Source: Roseateles depolymerans
GTDB taxonomy: Bacteria; Pseudomonadota; Gammaproteobacteria; Burkholderiales; Burkholderiaceae_C
Reading direction: 5' to 3'
Length of the DNA stretch: 64,000 nucleotides
NCBI RefSeq assembly: GCF_003387155.1
Contig: NZ_QUMT01000002.1
Coordinates: 811,694 to 875,693, forward strand
Below the pieces are notes generated by a model, which was not told the DNA's origin, did not search any database, and saw only the letters and a program-made list of their open reading frames with translations. Each line of letters starts with the position of its first letter. Position 1 is the first letter of the stretch. Of this stretch, positions 25,945-34,253 are shown piece by piece. Position numbers and translations under genes: made by a program.

Positions 25945-28290
25945 TCACGAACCGGCGCCCTGCTTGGCGCGCCGTGCGAAGGCCGCGTTGCATTCAGACA
26001 GCGCTGCCTTGGTCTGATCATCCGGTTCTTCCCCCAGGTCCGCCAGCGGCAGCAGGGCGGCCAGCGGCGTCACGGCCACGCCCAGCACGGCGGCCGGCAG
26101 CACGCGGCGCAGGAGCGGCGCCTTTTCCAGGCTGATGTCCGGGTCGGACAGGGTGCCTTCCACCTTCAGCGGTGTGCGAAGCGTGAGCGGGCTCGCATCC
26201 TTGGGCTCCACCTTCGCGCGGAGCTTCATCCGTTCGGTCGCCAGCGAGACGTCGCCTTCCACCCGCACCAGGGAGTCGCGGGTGTCCACGATCATCGGCT
26301 GCGGCGTCACCCGGCCGTCCTTCACCGTCAGGTCGGCAATGCCGCATTGGACCGGCAGGTCCTTGTCGCCGCGGATCAGCACGCCCACGGCCTGGGCCAG
26401 GTCGATGCCGGCGGCTTCCACGATCAGGTGCGACACACTGCCCTGGGTCCAATACAAGACGATGCGGCCGTCCGCGGTGGCGAGCAGGTCTGCGGTGGAG
26501 CGGCCTTCACCGTCCAGGTTGATGCGACCGCCCATCAGGCCGGTCACGTACGGCGGCTTGTTGCCCGGACGCTCCACCTGCAGCCATTGCTCCAGATGCA
26601 CCCCCGCCACCCGCAGGCGCACCTGCCAGCGGGCGGTGGGTTGCCGGCCGTCCAGGGTGATGCTGCCGGCAAACTGGCCCTTGGCCACGCGCGCGTCGAT
26701 GTCGCGGATCTGCAGCACACCATCCGCCAGCACGATGTGGCCTCGCAGCGGCCGCGCGGCCTGCAGGACGGCGGTGCCGGATTCGAAACGGTCCAGATTG
26801 ACCGTCACGTCGGCATCCATGGCCCGCAGGGAGGGGAGGTCGAACTGGCGGTCCGGCAACACCCGGTTGGGGCGGGTGGACGGACGCGCCTTGGGCTCGG
26901 TGGGCAGACCGATGGAGGGGCCCAGGTCGGCCATCCACAGCTCGCTGCCCCGCAGCTCCCCGGTCAACTTGGATTTCTGGTTGCGCGGTGCATTGAATTC
27001 AAAGTGGCCGTTCAGCTTGCTCTTGCCGATGGTGGCCGTCTGCACCACGGTGGACCACAGGGTACCCGAACGACGCAGCGTGCCCTTCATTGCAAACGGC
27101 GGGGTGGTGGGCAGCGTGACGCCCAGCGGTTCACCGACTGCGGCCAGCGACGGACCCGAGAGCTGATAACGCCCAGCGAGCCCCTGGCTACCCAGCAGGT
27201 CCCGCACTTCGCCGTCAAAGGAGAGCTTGGCGCGGCCGATGTCCCCACGCAGCGTCACCGCCACGGCCGGGGCATTGGGGTCTGACGAGAGCCAGGGCAG
27301 GGCCGAGCTGGTGCGCAGCGCGGCCTTCACCGGCATGTCGTGGAAATGGCCCTCGGCCGTGGCGATCACGCCCAGGCGGCGCTCGCCGGCGGTTGGGGTG
27401 CGTGAATCGCGACCGGCTGCTGGGCCACTGGCGGTGGAGGCGGCGCCATTGGGGGCAGTTGGCACGGGCTGGCCGGATGCCGCGGCCGTGTTGCGAGCCG
27501 CTGCGGTGGACCTGCTTGCGGACGTGTTTGCGGGCGGGGAGGTGGACGTGGAGGTGGACGCGAGGAGCGGCGATGACGCGGCCCTTCGGGCGGAGTCGCC
27601 AAACTGGATATCGGCGCGGTCCAACAGATGCTCGTCGGCCGGAGGCAGCTCCCAGGCTTCCCGCAGCGCGAATTTCACCAGCAGTGACAGTTGCTGGATC
27701 TTGTCGTCGACCGTGGCCGACCCCTGGCGCACCTCCAGCAGGTCGAAGCGGATGCCGTCCATCTTCGGCCGCTCGCGCACCTGCGTGCTGCTGTCCGGCT
27801 GCGGACCGAACTGCCAACTGGCACGGCCCTCCACATCGCGCGCCAGACGCAGGGCGAGATCGCCCGCCTGCAGGCTCTTGACGCGCAGCGGATCGCCGTG
27901 GCGCAGGTCCAGCAGGTCGCTGTAGCGCAGGGACAGGCTGGCATCGCGGGCCACCACCATCGGGCCCATCGTGCTCCAGCTCGGACCGGCGATGGTCAGG
28001 CTGTCCGTCTGAAGACGCAGCCCGCCGATGAAGCGCAGCGTCCAGCGGGTTTCGCCCGATCCGTCGAAACTCACCATGCGGTCCAGCTTCTGACTCAGCC
28101 AGTTCTCCAATGGACGGCGCAGGAATGGCCAGCCCATCCATTCACACACGGCCACGCCGCCGACCAGCAGTGCGATCACCACCGCCGCGCCCTTGAGCCA
28201 GGGGTAACGGCGACGCGGCGATGCAGGAGCGGGCGAGGGAGATGGCGGCGGAGTCGTTGCGCCCGTGGGCGTTGGCGGGATTGTTGTCAT
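25945..28290 (-). CDS. AsmA-family envelope protein
   Basis: A 781-residue protein with a Pro-rich cytoplasmic arm, one TM helix near the N-terminus (WLKGAAVVIALLVGGVAV) and a long periplasmic beta-rich body. The AsmA features are the N-terminal LRFIGGLRLQTDSLTIAGP and the C-terminal domain VEAAGIDLAQAVGVLIRGDKDLPVQCGIADLTVKDGRV with LRTPLKVEGTLSDPDISLEK. AsmA-like proteins form bridges that move phospholipids from inner to outer membrane. A Ser/Thr/Ala-rich insert of about 70 residues interrupts the first third (about 220-295). Its gene lies directly after a cardiolipin-synthase-like gene, which fits lipid traffic. ATG 28290 is used; a GTG at 28305 would overlap the previous gene by 10 bases. 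Confidence 0.87.
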   Translation of the reverse strand: MTTIPPTPTGATTPPPSPSPAPASPRRRYPWLKGAAVVIALLVGGVAVCEWMGWPFLRRPLENWLSQKLDRMVSFDGSGETRWTLRFIGGLRLQTDSLTIAGPSWSTMGPMVVARDASLSLRYSDLLDLRHGDPLRVKSLQAGDLALRLARDVEGRASWQFGPQPDSSTQVRERPKMDGIRFDLLEVRQGSATVDDKIQQLSLLVKFALREAWELPPADEHLLDRADIQFGDSARRAASSPLLASTSTSTSPPANTSASRSTAAARNTAAASGQPVPTAPNGAASTASGPAAGRDSRTPTAGERRLGVIATAEGHFHDMPVKAALRTSSALPWLSSDPNAPAVAVTLRGDIGRAKLSFDGEVRDLLGSQGLAGRYQLSGPSLAAVGEPLGVTLPTTPPFAMKGTLRRSGTLWSTVVQTATIGKSKLNGHFEFNAPRNQKSKLTGELRGSELWMADLGPSIGLPTEPKARPSTRPNRVLPDRQFDLPSLRAMDADVTVNLDRFESGTAVLQAARPLRGHIVLADGVLQIRDIDARVAKGQFAGSITLDGRQPTARWQVRLRVAGVHLEQWLQVERPGNKPPYVTGLMGGRINLDGEGRSTADLLATADGRIVLYWTQGSVSHLIVEAAGIDLAQAVGVLIRGDKDLPVQCGIADLTVKDGRVTPQPMIVDTRDSLVRVEGDVSLATERMKLRAKVEPKDASPLTLRTPLKVEGTLSDPDISLEKAPLLRRVLPAAVLGVAVTPLAALLPLADLGEEPDDQTKAALSECNAAFARRAKQGAGS

Positions 28291-28295
28291 TGTGT

Positions 28296-29825
28296 TCACC
28301 ACCAATGTTCAAGCAGGCTGTAGAAATATTCCTTGCCACGCTGCAGCACCGGTCGGTGCTGCCAGGCGGTCAGGTCGATGTGGTGAGAGGCGTCGCGGTC
28401 TTTTTCGAACATGCGGGTCATGGCGGTGCCGAAGTCTTCCCCCAGCACCACCGCATTGACTTCGTTGTTGTGCACGAAGCTGCGCCAGTCCATGTTGCTG
28501 GAGCCGACGGTGGAGACCACGCCATCGATCACCGCGGTCTTGGCATGCAGCACGGCGTCCTTGAGCTCGTGGATCTTCACCCCGGCCTTAAGCAGCCGCT
28601 CATAGTGGCTCCTGCCTGCATGCATCACCGGCGAGAAATCGCTCTGCGAGGGGAGGATGAGCTGAACGTCCACGCCACGCCGGGCGGCATCGCTCAAGGC
28701 ATCCACCATGTCCTGACCCGGTGCGAAGTAGGCCATGGTCAGGTAGACGCTTTTTTGCGCGGCGCGGATGCTGCCCAGCAGCAGGGTGTAGATGCGGTTT
28801 TCCTTGTCCTGCGGCGTGCTGGGGATGATGCGCATCAGCTGCTGGCCGGCCACGCCTTCCGGCGGCGGCAGTGGCTGCAGGGCGCCGCCGCAGGCCTGGT
28901 GTTGCCAGGTCTGCAGGACCAGGCCGTGCAATGCCTGGACGGCTGGGCCGCGCACCTGGATCATGGTGTCGCGCCAGCCGCGATCTTTGGCCTTGCTGTC
29001 GTCCTGTCCGTCCTTGGACGGTTTCTGGCGACCCTTGCTGCCCCCGAAGGAGCCAGAGCCCGACGAGTACACCGCACTGATGTTGATGCCGCCGGTGAAA
29101 CCCACTGCGTTGTCCACCACCAAAATCTTGCGATGGTCGCGCTTGGTGATGTCCTGGTAGCGGCGGCTCTTGAGTGGGTTGACCGGATTGAAGGCGCAGA
29201 CGGCCACGCCGGACTGTCGCATCCGGTCGAAGTAGGCGTCCTGCGTGGACAGCGAGCCGATGGCGTCGTAGATGACCGCCACCTGCACCCCTTGCTGCTG
29301 GCGCTGGACCAAGAGGTCGGCCAGACGCTGGGCCACGGCCGCGTCCTCGATGATGTAGCTCTCCAGCAGGATTTGCTTTTTGGCCTGGCTGATGGCGGCG
29401 AACATGGCCTCGAAAGTGGCCGGGCCGTCAATCAGCAGCCGGGTATCGTTGTTGGCGTAGAGGTCCACGTCGCCGAACGAGGCCATCGCAGCCAGCTGGC
29501 GCTTGAGCAGATCCGCGCTGCCCTGCGCCGCCGCGTTGCGGATGACCTGTTCCCGTCGCTGCGGACCCAGCGTGCCCTGGGCGCCCACCACCTCCACCGC
29601 GCTGGCCACCTTCGCCATGGCGGGGGTGGAGGCGGGCGGGGGCGGCAGCGGGCCCTGCACCGGGGGGGCGGGTGTCGCGCAGGCGGACAAAGCGACCGCC
29701 GTCAGCAGACTGACCAGCACCGCGGCCGAACGCCCGACCGCGAACCCCGGCCACCCGCTCCATCGGGAGCCCCGCTGGGAGGCGGTGGGCACATCGCTGG
29801 CGGCGGGCAGGCAGGGCACGAACAT
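28296..29825 (-). CDS. Cardiolipin-synthase-like phospholipase D lipoprotein
   Basis: A 509-residue PLD-superfamily protein with two HxKxxxxD motifs: HRKILVVD near residue 235 and HAKTAVID near 440, each followed by the GG/GSSN segment (FTGGINI; VGSSNMDWRS). This is the pattern of bacterial cardiolipin synthases (ClsB-like). Unusually the N-terminus looks like a lipoprotein signal (AVLVSLLTAVALSAC, lipobox LSAC) followed by a Pro-rich linker, so the catalytic part is probably periplasmic. A Ser/Gly/Lys-rich loop follows the first motif. The ATG at 29825 is 7 bases after the ferritin-like gene and the stop is 5 bases before the AsmA-like gene. Synthase versus lipase activity is not decided by the sequence. 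Confidence 0.87.
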   Translation of the reverse strand: MFVPCLPAASDVPTASQRGSRWSGWPGFAVGRSAAVLVSLLTAVALSACATPAPPVQGPLPPPPASTPAMAKVASAVEVVGAQGTLGPQRREQVIRNAAAQGSADLLKRQLAAMASFGDVDLYANNDTRLLIDGPATFEAMFAAISQAKKQILLESYIIEDAAVAQRLADLLVQRQQQGVQVAVIYDAIGSLSTQDAYFDRMRQSGVAVCAFNPVNPLKSRRYQDITKRDHRKILVVDNAVGFTGGINISAVYSSGSGSFGGSKGRQKPSKDGQDDSKAKDRGWRDTMIQVRGPAVQALHGLVLQTWQHQACGGALQPLPPPEGVAGQQLMRIIPSTPQDKENRIYTLLLGSIRAAQKSVYLTMAYFAPGQDMVDALSDAARRGVDVQLILPSQSDFSPVMHAGRSHYERLLKAGVKIHELKDAVLHAKTAVIDGVVSTVGSSNMDWRSFVHNNEVNAVVLGEDFGTAMTRMFEKDRDASHHIDLTAWQHRPVLQRGKEYFYSLLEHWW

Positions 29826-29832
29826 GGGAGGC

Positions 29833-30372
29833 TCAGTCCTTGAGCATGTCGAGCAGCTCGTCGGCGTGCTCTTCCTCGTCCGCCAGCACTTCTTCAAGGA
29901 TGCGACGGGTGGTCGGGTCCTTGTCGCCGATCAGGTTGATCATCTGGCGATAGCTCTCCACCGCCACACGCTCAGCCACCAGGTTGGCGCGAACCATGGC
30001 CTTGAGGTCGTCCGAATCGTCGTACTCGGCGTGGCTGCGCTTGGTCAGCGAATCCGGATTGAAGTCGGGCTCGCCGCCCAACTGCACGATGCGCTCGGCC
30101 AGCTTGTCGGCGTGGGCGCTTTCCTCGTTGGCATGCTCGAGGAACTCCTCGGCGATGCTCGGCGACGACAGGCCATGGGCGGTGAAGTAGTGGCGCTTGT
30201 AGCGCAGCACGCACACCAGCTCGGTGGCCAGTGCGTCGTTCAGCAGCTTCACGATCTGGTCACGCCAGGGTCCGTAGCTGGGGGTGACGGCGCCGTCGTC
30301 CAGGTGCTTGCGGGCCCGGTCGAGGGCCGCTTCGTCGAGTTGCATCGTGGTGTTGTCTGTGTTCTGTTCCAT
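29833..30372 (-). CDS. Ferritin-like (bacterioferritin/Dps-related) protein
   Basis: A 179-residue four-helix protein. Iron-site residues are seen in LLNDALATELVCVLRYKRHYFTAHG (Glu), IAEEFLEHANEESAHADKL (E-x2-H), ANLVAERVAVESYRQM (Glu) and VLADEEEHADEL (E-x2-H). That spacing matches ferritin-like proteins related to bacterioferritin that store or detoxify iron in the cytoplasm. There is no heme-ligand Met that I can place. GGAG lies seven bases before the ATG. It is the first gene of a tight block with the PLD lipoprotein, AsmA-like protein and receiver. Iron oxidation is assumed from the family. Confidence 0.85.
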   Translation of the reverse strand: MEQNTDNTTMQLDEAALDRARKHLDDGAVTPSYGPWRDQIVKLLNDALATELVCVLRYKRHYFTAHGLSSPSIAEEFLEHANEESAHADKLAERIVQLGGEPDFNPDSLTKRSHAEYDDSDDLKAMVRANLVAERVAVESYRQMINLIGDKDPTTRRILEEVLADEEEHADELLDMLKD

Positions 30373-30463
30373 TGGCTGGCTCCAGGTTGGGAGTGGCTGA
30401 AAGCGGTGACGGGCGTTGGGGAGATGCCCCGCCGGCGCGAGCCGGATCGCCGGTCACCGGGGG

Positions 30464-30640
30464 TTATTTGCGGATGGCGTTGACGCCGGTGATGCCCAGC
30501 ACCAGGAGCACCAGGAAGATGACCAGGAAGATGCCGAACAGAATCTTGGCAATACCCGCTGCACCTGCAGCGATACCGGTAAAGCCGAGCACGCCTGCCA
30601 CCAGGGAGATGACGGCAAAGATCAGGGCCCACTTCAACAT
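30464..30640 (-). CDS. Small DUF1328 (YtjA-like) membrane protein
   Basis: A 58-residue hydrophobic protein starting [20 protein letters not shown] and ending [10 protein letters not shown]. Two TM helices with a Gly/Ala-rich turn ([12 protein letters not shown]) between them match DUF1328. AAAGGA sits seven bases before the ATG, which decides the start. The family is common in proteobacteria, is often induced by stress, and has no known function. Convergent genes do not overlap it; the next gene downstream on its strand is the ferritin-like gene 91 bases away. Confidence 0.88.
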   Translation of the reverse strand: MLKWALIFAVISLVAGVLGFTGIAAGAAGIAKILFGIFLVIFLVLLVLGITGVNAIRK

Positions 30641-30982
30641 GATGATGTCCTTTCACTTCGAAACCGCGTCGCGGCACTCGAAGTCACTGTAGGGATGCGG
30701 CGTTCGTGAAGGGATCAGCGAGGCCCACGTCCGTCTGTAGGACAGGACGCCGCCGGCTGCAAATGCGTGGGCAGCTGGTCCGCGTCTGTCTGCGGCCTTG
30801 CCCCGTTGCAGCGATGCGTTGCCGGATATGTCCTACATCCGGCGACGGCGCGGTACGACAGACGGGGGTGGGACCGGTCGGTACGCTTCAGTCATCCAAG
30901 GTCCTCGTGACCGTCCAAGACCCGCCTTCCCTGATGTGAAGGCATCAGACCGGCCCCTGGGGGACCGGCGCAAGGAGAAGAC
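30641..30982. other. 342-base intergenic region with a widely spaced inverted repeat
   Basis: No credible gene. TGTAGGACA (30736-30744) and TGTCCTACA (30829-30837) are perfect nine-base complements 84 bases apart, each next to GGACGCCGCC/GGCGACGGCG-like GC-rich sequence. The region separates two divergent genes and should hold both promoters; I could not place convincing -10/-35 boxes. Confidence 0.5.
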
Positions 30983-31531
30983 ATGAAGCTGCTGACGAAC
31001 ACGTCCACGACTGCGCTGGTGACCGCTGGTGCGGTGCTGTCCGCGGTGATGATGGTGGCCACCACGGCCTTCGCTGCCACCGGCGGGGCGCAGGCCTCGG
31101 TCGATGCCACCTACAACAAGGAGCGCGCCGCCTGCCTGGCCGGCCGTACCGGCCAGGACCAGAAAACCTGCCTGAAGGAAGCGGCTGCCGCACGGGAAGA
31201 AGCCCGTCGAGGCCACCTCAAGACGGCCAGTGAGGAAGAGCTGGCCAACAACGCCTTGCTGCGGTGCCAGCGCGTGGCCGAGGAAGACCGGCAGGACTGC
31301 CGCGACATGGTGCTGGGTCAAGGGACCGAGGACGGCAGCGTGCAGAGTGGCGGCATCTTGAAGCGCATCGACCGGATGGTGGAAGAGAACCCGACCGCCG
31401 CCGGTCCGGCTGCGTCGGCACCGCCGGCTCCTCCTGCACCGCCGGCCCCGCCGGTGGCCCCCGACCAGAAGCCGCAGCGCCCCAAGGCCCCGCCGCATCC
31501 GCTGCCGCCGGCCAGTGCTTCGGCCCGTTGA
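30983..31531 (+). CDS. Small exported protein with four conserved-looking cysteines
   Basis: A 182-residue protein with a signal peptide (ALVTAGAVLSAVMMVATTAF, cleavage after AFA). The mature domain reads YNKERAACLAGRTGQDQKTC, then EARRGHLKTASEEELANNAL, CQRVAEEDRQDC. Its two C-x8/9-C pairs probably make disulfides in the periplasm. The C-terminal ~45 residues are a Pro/Ala linker-like tail. From memory, similar exported proteins occur in Burkholderiales without known function. AAGGAG is seven bases before the ATG. A 243-base gene follows 27 bases later, so the two are likely co-transcribed. Confidence 0.72.
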   Translation: MKLLTNTSTTALVTAGAVLSAVMMVATTAFAATGGAQASVDATYNKERAACLAGRTGQDQKTCLKEAAAAREEARRGHLKTASEEELANNALLRCQRVAEEDRQDCRDMVLGQGTEDGSVQSGGILKRIDRMVEENPTAAGPAASAPPAPPAPPAPPVAPDQKPQRPKAPPHPLPPASASAR

Positions 31532-31558
31532 TCTTCATCCCACGTCGAGGAGACTCTG

Positions 31559-31801
31559 ATGTTCAAACGCATTGTTCCGCTGGCCCTGGCCGGTTATGCC
31601 CTGTGGCAATGGCAGAAGTCGCGCAGCCGCGAGCAGCATTCCGCGGTGGGTAAGAAACCCGAGGAAGTGACGACCTGGGAAGGTGAGGGCGGCGCCCTGC
31701 ATCAGACCGGCGCCCAGCTCGGACCGGAGCCGACGCACAGCAAAGCCATCGTGGAAGATCCGCGTGGCGGCCCAGCAGCGGCTGCGGCGGGACTGCACTG
31801 A
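31559..31801 (+). CDS. Small conserved-type membrane peptide
   Basis: An 80-residue protein with one short N-terminal hydrophobic helix (IVPLALAGYALWQWQKSR) and a polar tail (KKPEEVTTWEGEGGALHQTG, PRGGPAAAAAGLH). AGGAGA lies before the ATG. I do not recognise the family. It follows the cysteine-containing exported protein by 27 bases and is ended by a strong terminator, so the pair probably forms a small operon. Confidence 0.65.
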   Translation: MFKRIVPLALAGYALWQWQKSRSREQHSAVGKKPEEVTTWEGEGGALHQTGAQLGPEPTHSKAIVEDPRGGPAAAAAGLH

Positions 31802-31887
31802 GTCCGCAGCGCTGACCCTCAACCGCTGACCCTCACCGTTTGCGCCGAGCCCAGGCGCGGGCGTGACAGGTCAGAAACGCCCAACGA

Positions 31888-31915
31888 AAAATGGCCACCT
31901 TGCGGTGGCCATTTT
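31888..31915. terminator. Strong bidirectional intrinsic terminator
   Basis: AAAATGGCCACC-TTGC-GGTGGCCATTTT is a perfect 12-base-pair stem with a four-base loop. A-run and T-run flank it, so it can stop transcription from the small-protein operon on the plus strand and from the convergent OmpA-family gene on the minus strand. Confidence 0.92.
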
Positions 31916-31937
31916 GCTTGCGGGCTGCAGGAGAGCT

Positions 31938-32615
31938 TTAGCCGCCCGTGCCTTGCTGCGGCTCGCGCAAGAAGATTTCCACGCGGCGGTTGCGGGCGCG
32001 GTTTTCAGCGGTGTCGTTGGAGACCAGCGGCTCACGCGAGCCGCGTCCGGCGACTTCGATCCGATGGCCGGGCACGCCACGATCGATCAGGTAGTTGCGA
32101 ACACTCTCCGCCCGGCGCAGCGACAGCGGATCGTTGATGGCGTCGCTGCCGGTGTTGTCAGTGTGGCCAATGATGCGCACCACCGTGGCTGGGCCGCTTC
32201 CCAGGCCATTGGCAAAGCCGTCCAGCACGGGGCGCAGGCGCGGCTCCACCGCAGCACTGTTGGTGGCGAAGGAGATGTCGCTGGGCACGTCCAGCTTCAG
32301 CTGGTTGTCCGCGGTGCGAGTCACCTCGACACCGGTGCCTTGGGTCGCCTGTTCCATGGCCTGGCGCTTTTCTTCCATGCGCCGAGACCAGATGTTGCCG
32401 GCCACCGCGCCGAGCGCGCCGCCCACCAGGGCGCCCGTGCCCGCCTTGCCGCCGGTGGCGGAGCTGAGCACAGCGCCCGCAGCCGCACCGATGGCCGCAC
32501 CACCGGCGGTGCCGCGTTGGCGTTCATCCATGTTGGCGCAGCCCGCCAGCAGGGCCAGCAGCACAGCGGCGCATGCGGCGCCTTGGGTTCGCCGGGATGG
32601 GTGTGTGAATCGCAT
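31938..32615 (-). CDS. Glycine-zipper OmpA-family lipoprotein
   Basis: A 225-residue protein. The signal ends in a lipobox (LLALLAGC, Cys26). Residues 35-75 are a glycine zipper (GGAAIGAAAGAVLSSATGG, GALVGGALGAVAGNIW) that can insert into membranes. The C-terminal OmpA domain holds VVRIIGHTDNTGSDAIND, LSLRRAESVRNYL and NRRVEIFL, with the Asp and Arg residues that bind meso-diaminopimelate in peptidoglycan. The protein should tie the outer membrane to the wall, like YiaD/Pal-type proteins. GGAGATCCC precedes the ATG. It ends at a strong terminator. Confidence 0.92.
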   Translation of the reverse strand: MRFTHPSRRTQGAACAAVLLALLAGCANMDERQRGTAGGAAIGAAAGAVLSSATGGKAGTGALVGGALGAVAGNIWSRRMEEKRQAMEQATQGTGVEVTRTADNQLKLDVPSDISFATNSAAVEPRLRPVLDGFANGLGSGPATVVRIIGHTDNTGSDAINDPLSLRRAESVRNYLIDRGVPGHRIEVAGRGSREPLVSNDTAENRARNRRVEIFLREPQQGTGG

Positions 32616-32817
32616 GTTGGGATCTCCTTGTCTGTTCGATGAGGCGCCGCCAGGGGCGGTGATGCCTCGGGGCCGAGTATCTCCGCTCGGGCCCGCTCAG
32701 GGGCAAGAACCGGTCCTGGCGCAGCGGCGCGGTGCGGGATGCGGCTTTCAATGGGGTTCCAGTGCGGTAGACCGTGCATGACCCGGCGCGGCAATACCGT
32801 GCGGGATCCAGAGCGGC

Positions 32818-34050
32818 TCAGAGCGTCTGGACCAGTTCCCTGTAGCGGTTGAACACGCGAGAGCGGCGCTCCACGCCGAACATGACACCCTGAGCGGCCA
32901 GCTCGCCCCGGTAGAGGGACAGTTGTTTGGACACGCGGGCGACCGCATCCTGTCGCCGGACGTGCTGGGCTGCGATCAGCCATTGCGTCAGCCATCCGGC
33001 CAGTACCGGGCGGGGAAGGCTGGCGAGCACCTGGGCGAGATCCTGCGCCATCGCAACCTCCCGCGGCGCGTGCAGCGCCTGCAGACGCAGCAGACGGGCC
33101 ACCAGCGCGGGGTCGGTGTCCGCCACCATGGACAGCGCCTCCGGCCCGGCACCGTCGGCCATCATCTGATGGAGCACGCCCAGCACACGGCCGCTGCAGC
33201 CCGGCAGGGCCGGCACTTGGGTGACGATGGGGCGCTGGACGGCATAACCCTGGAACAGCTGGGCGCCCAGCGCGGCCAGTTCTTCGATCTGCTCCGGCGT
33301 CTCGACCTTCTCGGCCACCACGGTCAGGCCGGCGGCGCGGGCCAGCGAGATGATGCGGGGGATTTCGTCCGGCAGCGTGGCGCGGACATCGATCTTGATG
33401 CTCTCCACGTATTCAGCCAGCACCCAGCGCGGGTCGTCCGTCGACTCCACATCGTCCAGCGAGAAGCGATAGCCGCGTTGATGCAGGGCTTGCACCCGTT
33501 TCTGCACGGTGTCGGTGGGCGTGATGGTTTCGAGCAGTTCGATGACGCCCAGATCGGGGGTCATCACCTCCGCCATCGGGCTGAGCAGGAAGCGCTCGTC
33601 CATGTTGACATAGAGGGTGCCGACGGAAGGCGCCAGCGGGTGCACCGTCAGCAATTGGCCGTCGACCAGGGCATGACTGAGGGCCGAGGCGGTGGCGTAG
33701 GCGCCCAGGGAGGGGTGGACCGGCGCATCCGCACTGTTCCACCGGAAAAGGAGCTCATGGCCGGTGACATGGCCCTGCGCGGTGACGATGGGCTGCACCG
33801 CAAACCGGAGGTGGGAGGTGGCGTGCTCGACGTCCGCCGAGGGGGGGCGGGCCGCCGGCGTTGCCTGGTGCTGCACCGCGGGTGCCTTCAGCGCAACGGG
33901 CACCGCTGTGCCAGTGCCCAGGTGCCCAGCGCGCAGGGCGCTGGTGGGCCGTTCGCGACGGTCCCAAGGCCGCAGGATGGAGGGATGCGTCCCCGTCCAG
34001 AGGGAGGTCGGCAACGGCTGACCGGGTCGAGAGAAATCGTCCTTCCACAT
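32818..34050 (-). CDS. EAL-HDOD signalling protein (YuxH-like)
   Basis: A 410-residue two-domain protein. The N-terminal ~85 residues are disordered. The EAL-type domain starts RFAVQPIVTAQGHVTGHELLFRW and keeps several metal/substrate positions: YVNMDERFLL (Asn), GVIELLETI (Glu), RFSLDDV (Asp-Asp), IKIDV (Lys) and VVAEKVET (Glu), although the EAL motif itself is ELL. The C-terminal ~125 residues are an HDOD domain (ADTDPALVARLLRLQAL). This order matches YuxH-type proteins, often c-di-GMP binders or phosphodiesterases. AAGGCAG before the ATG at 34050 favours this start over 34083. A paralogue lies at 44341. With the T1SS and adhesin genes nearby, a role in biofilm control is plausible. Confidence 0.85.
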   Translation of the reverse strand: MWKDDFSRPGQPLPTSLWTGTHPSILRPWDRRERPTSALRAGHLGTGTAVPVALKAPAVQHQATPAARPPSADVEHATSHLRFAVQPIVTAQGHVTGHELLFRWNSADAPVHPSLGAYATASALSHALVDGQLLTVHPLAPSVGTLYVNMDERFLLSPMAEVMTPDLGVIELLETITPTDTVQKRVQALHQRGYRFSLDDVESTDDPRWVLAEYVESIKIDVRATLPDEIPRIISLARAAGLTVVAEKVETPEQIEELAALGAQLFQGYAVQRPIVTQVPALPGCSGRVLGVLHQMMADGAGPEALSMVADTDPALVARLLRLQALHAPREVAMAQDLAQVLASLPRPVLAGWLTQWLIAAQHVRRQDAVARVSKQLSLYRGELAAQGVMFGVERRSRVFNRYRELVQTL

Positions 34051-34190
34051 GATGCTGCCTTGCTGGTTTGTACTGATCCTCATGCTAGGGATCAGTGCCG
34101 CCGGGCTGAATAACCCATGGAGGTCGGCCCCTTCACTCGACTAGCAAATGTTTGCAGTCCTTGACCCCGCGCTTGGCGGTCGGCAACCCA

Positions 34191-34227
34191 AAAAGCAAAA
34201 GCCCCGGCCTGTTGTGCAGGTCGGGGC
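34191..34227 (-). terminator. Intrinsic terminator of the NarL-type regulator gene
   Basis: GCCCCGGCCTG-TTGTG-CAGGTCGGGGC (34201-34227) forms an 11-base-pair stem with one wobble pair. On the minus strand it is followed by TTTTGCTTTT (34200 down to 34191), a good termination signal 26 bases after the regulator stop. Confidence 0.85.
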
Positions 34228-34253
34228 GGGGAGGGGGCCAGGCCGGTCCGCGC

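Noticed and set aside
25945-27285. Plus-strand frames opposite the AsmA-like gene (for example 25906-27285)
   Set aside because: Composition is that of a shadow frame and the minus strand carries a complete AsmA-like protein.
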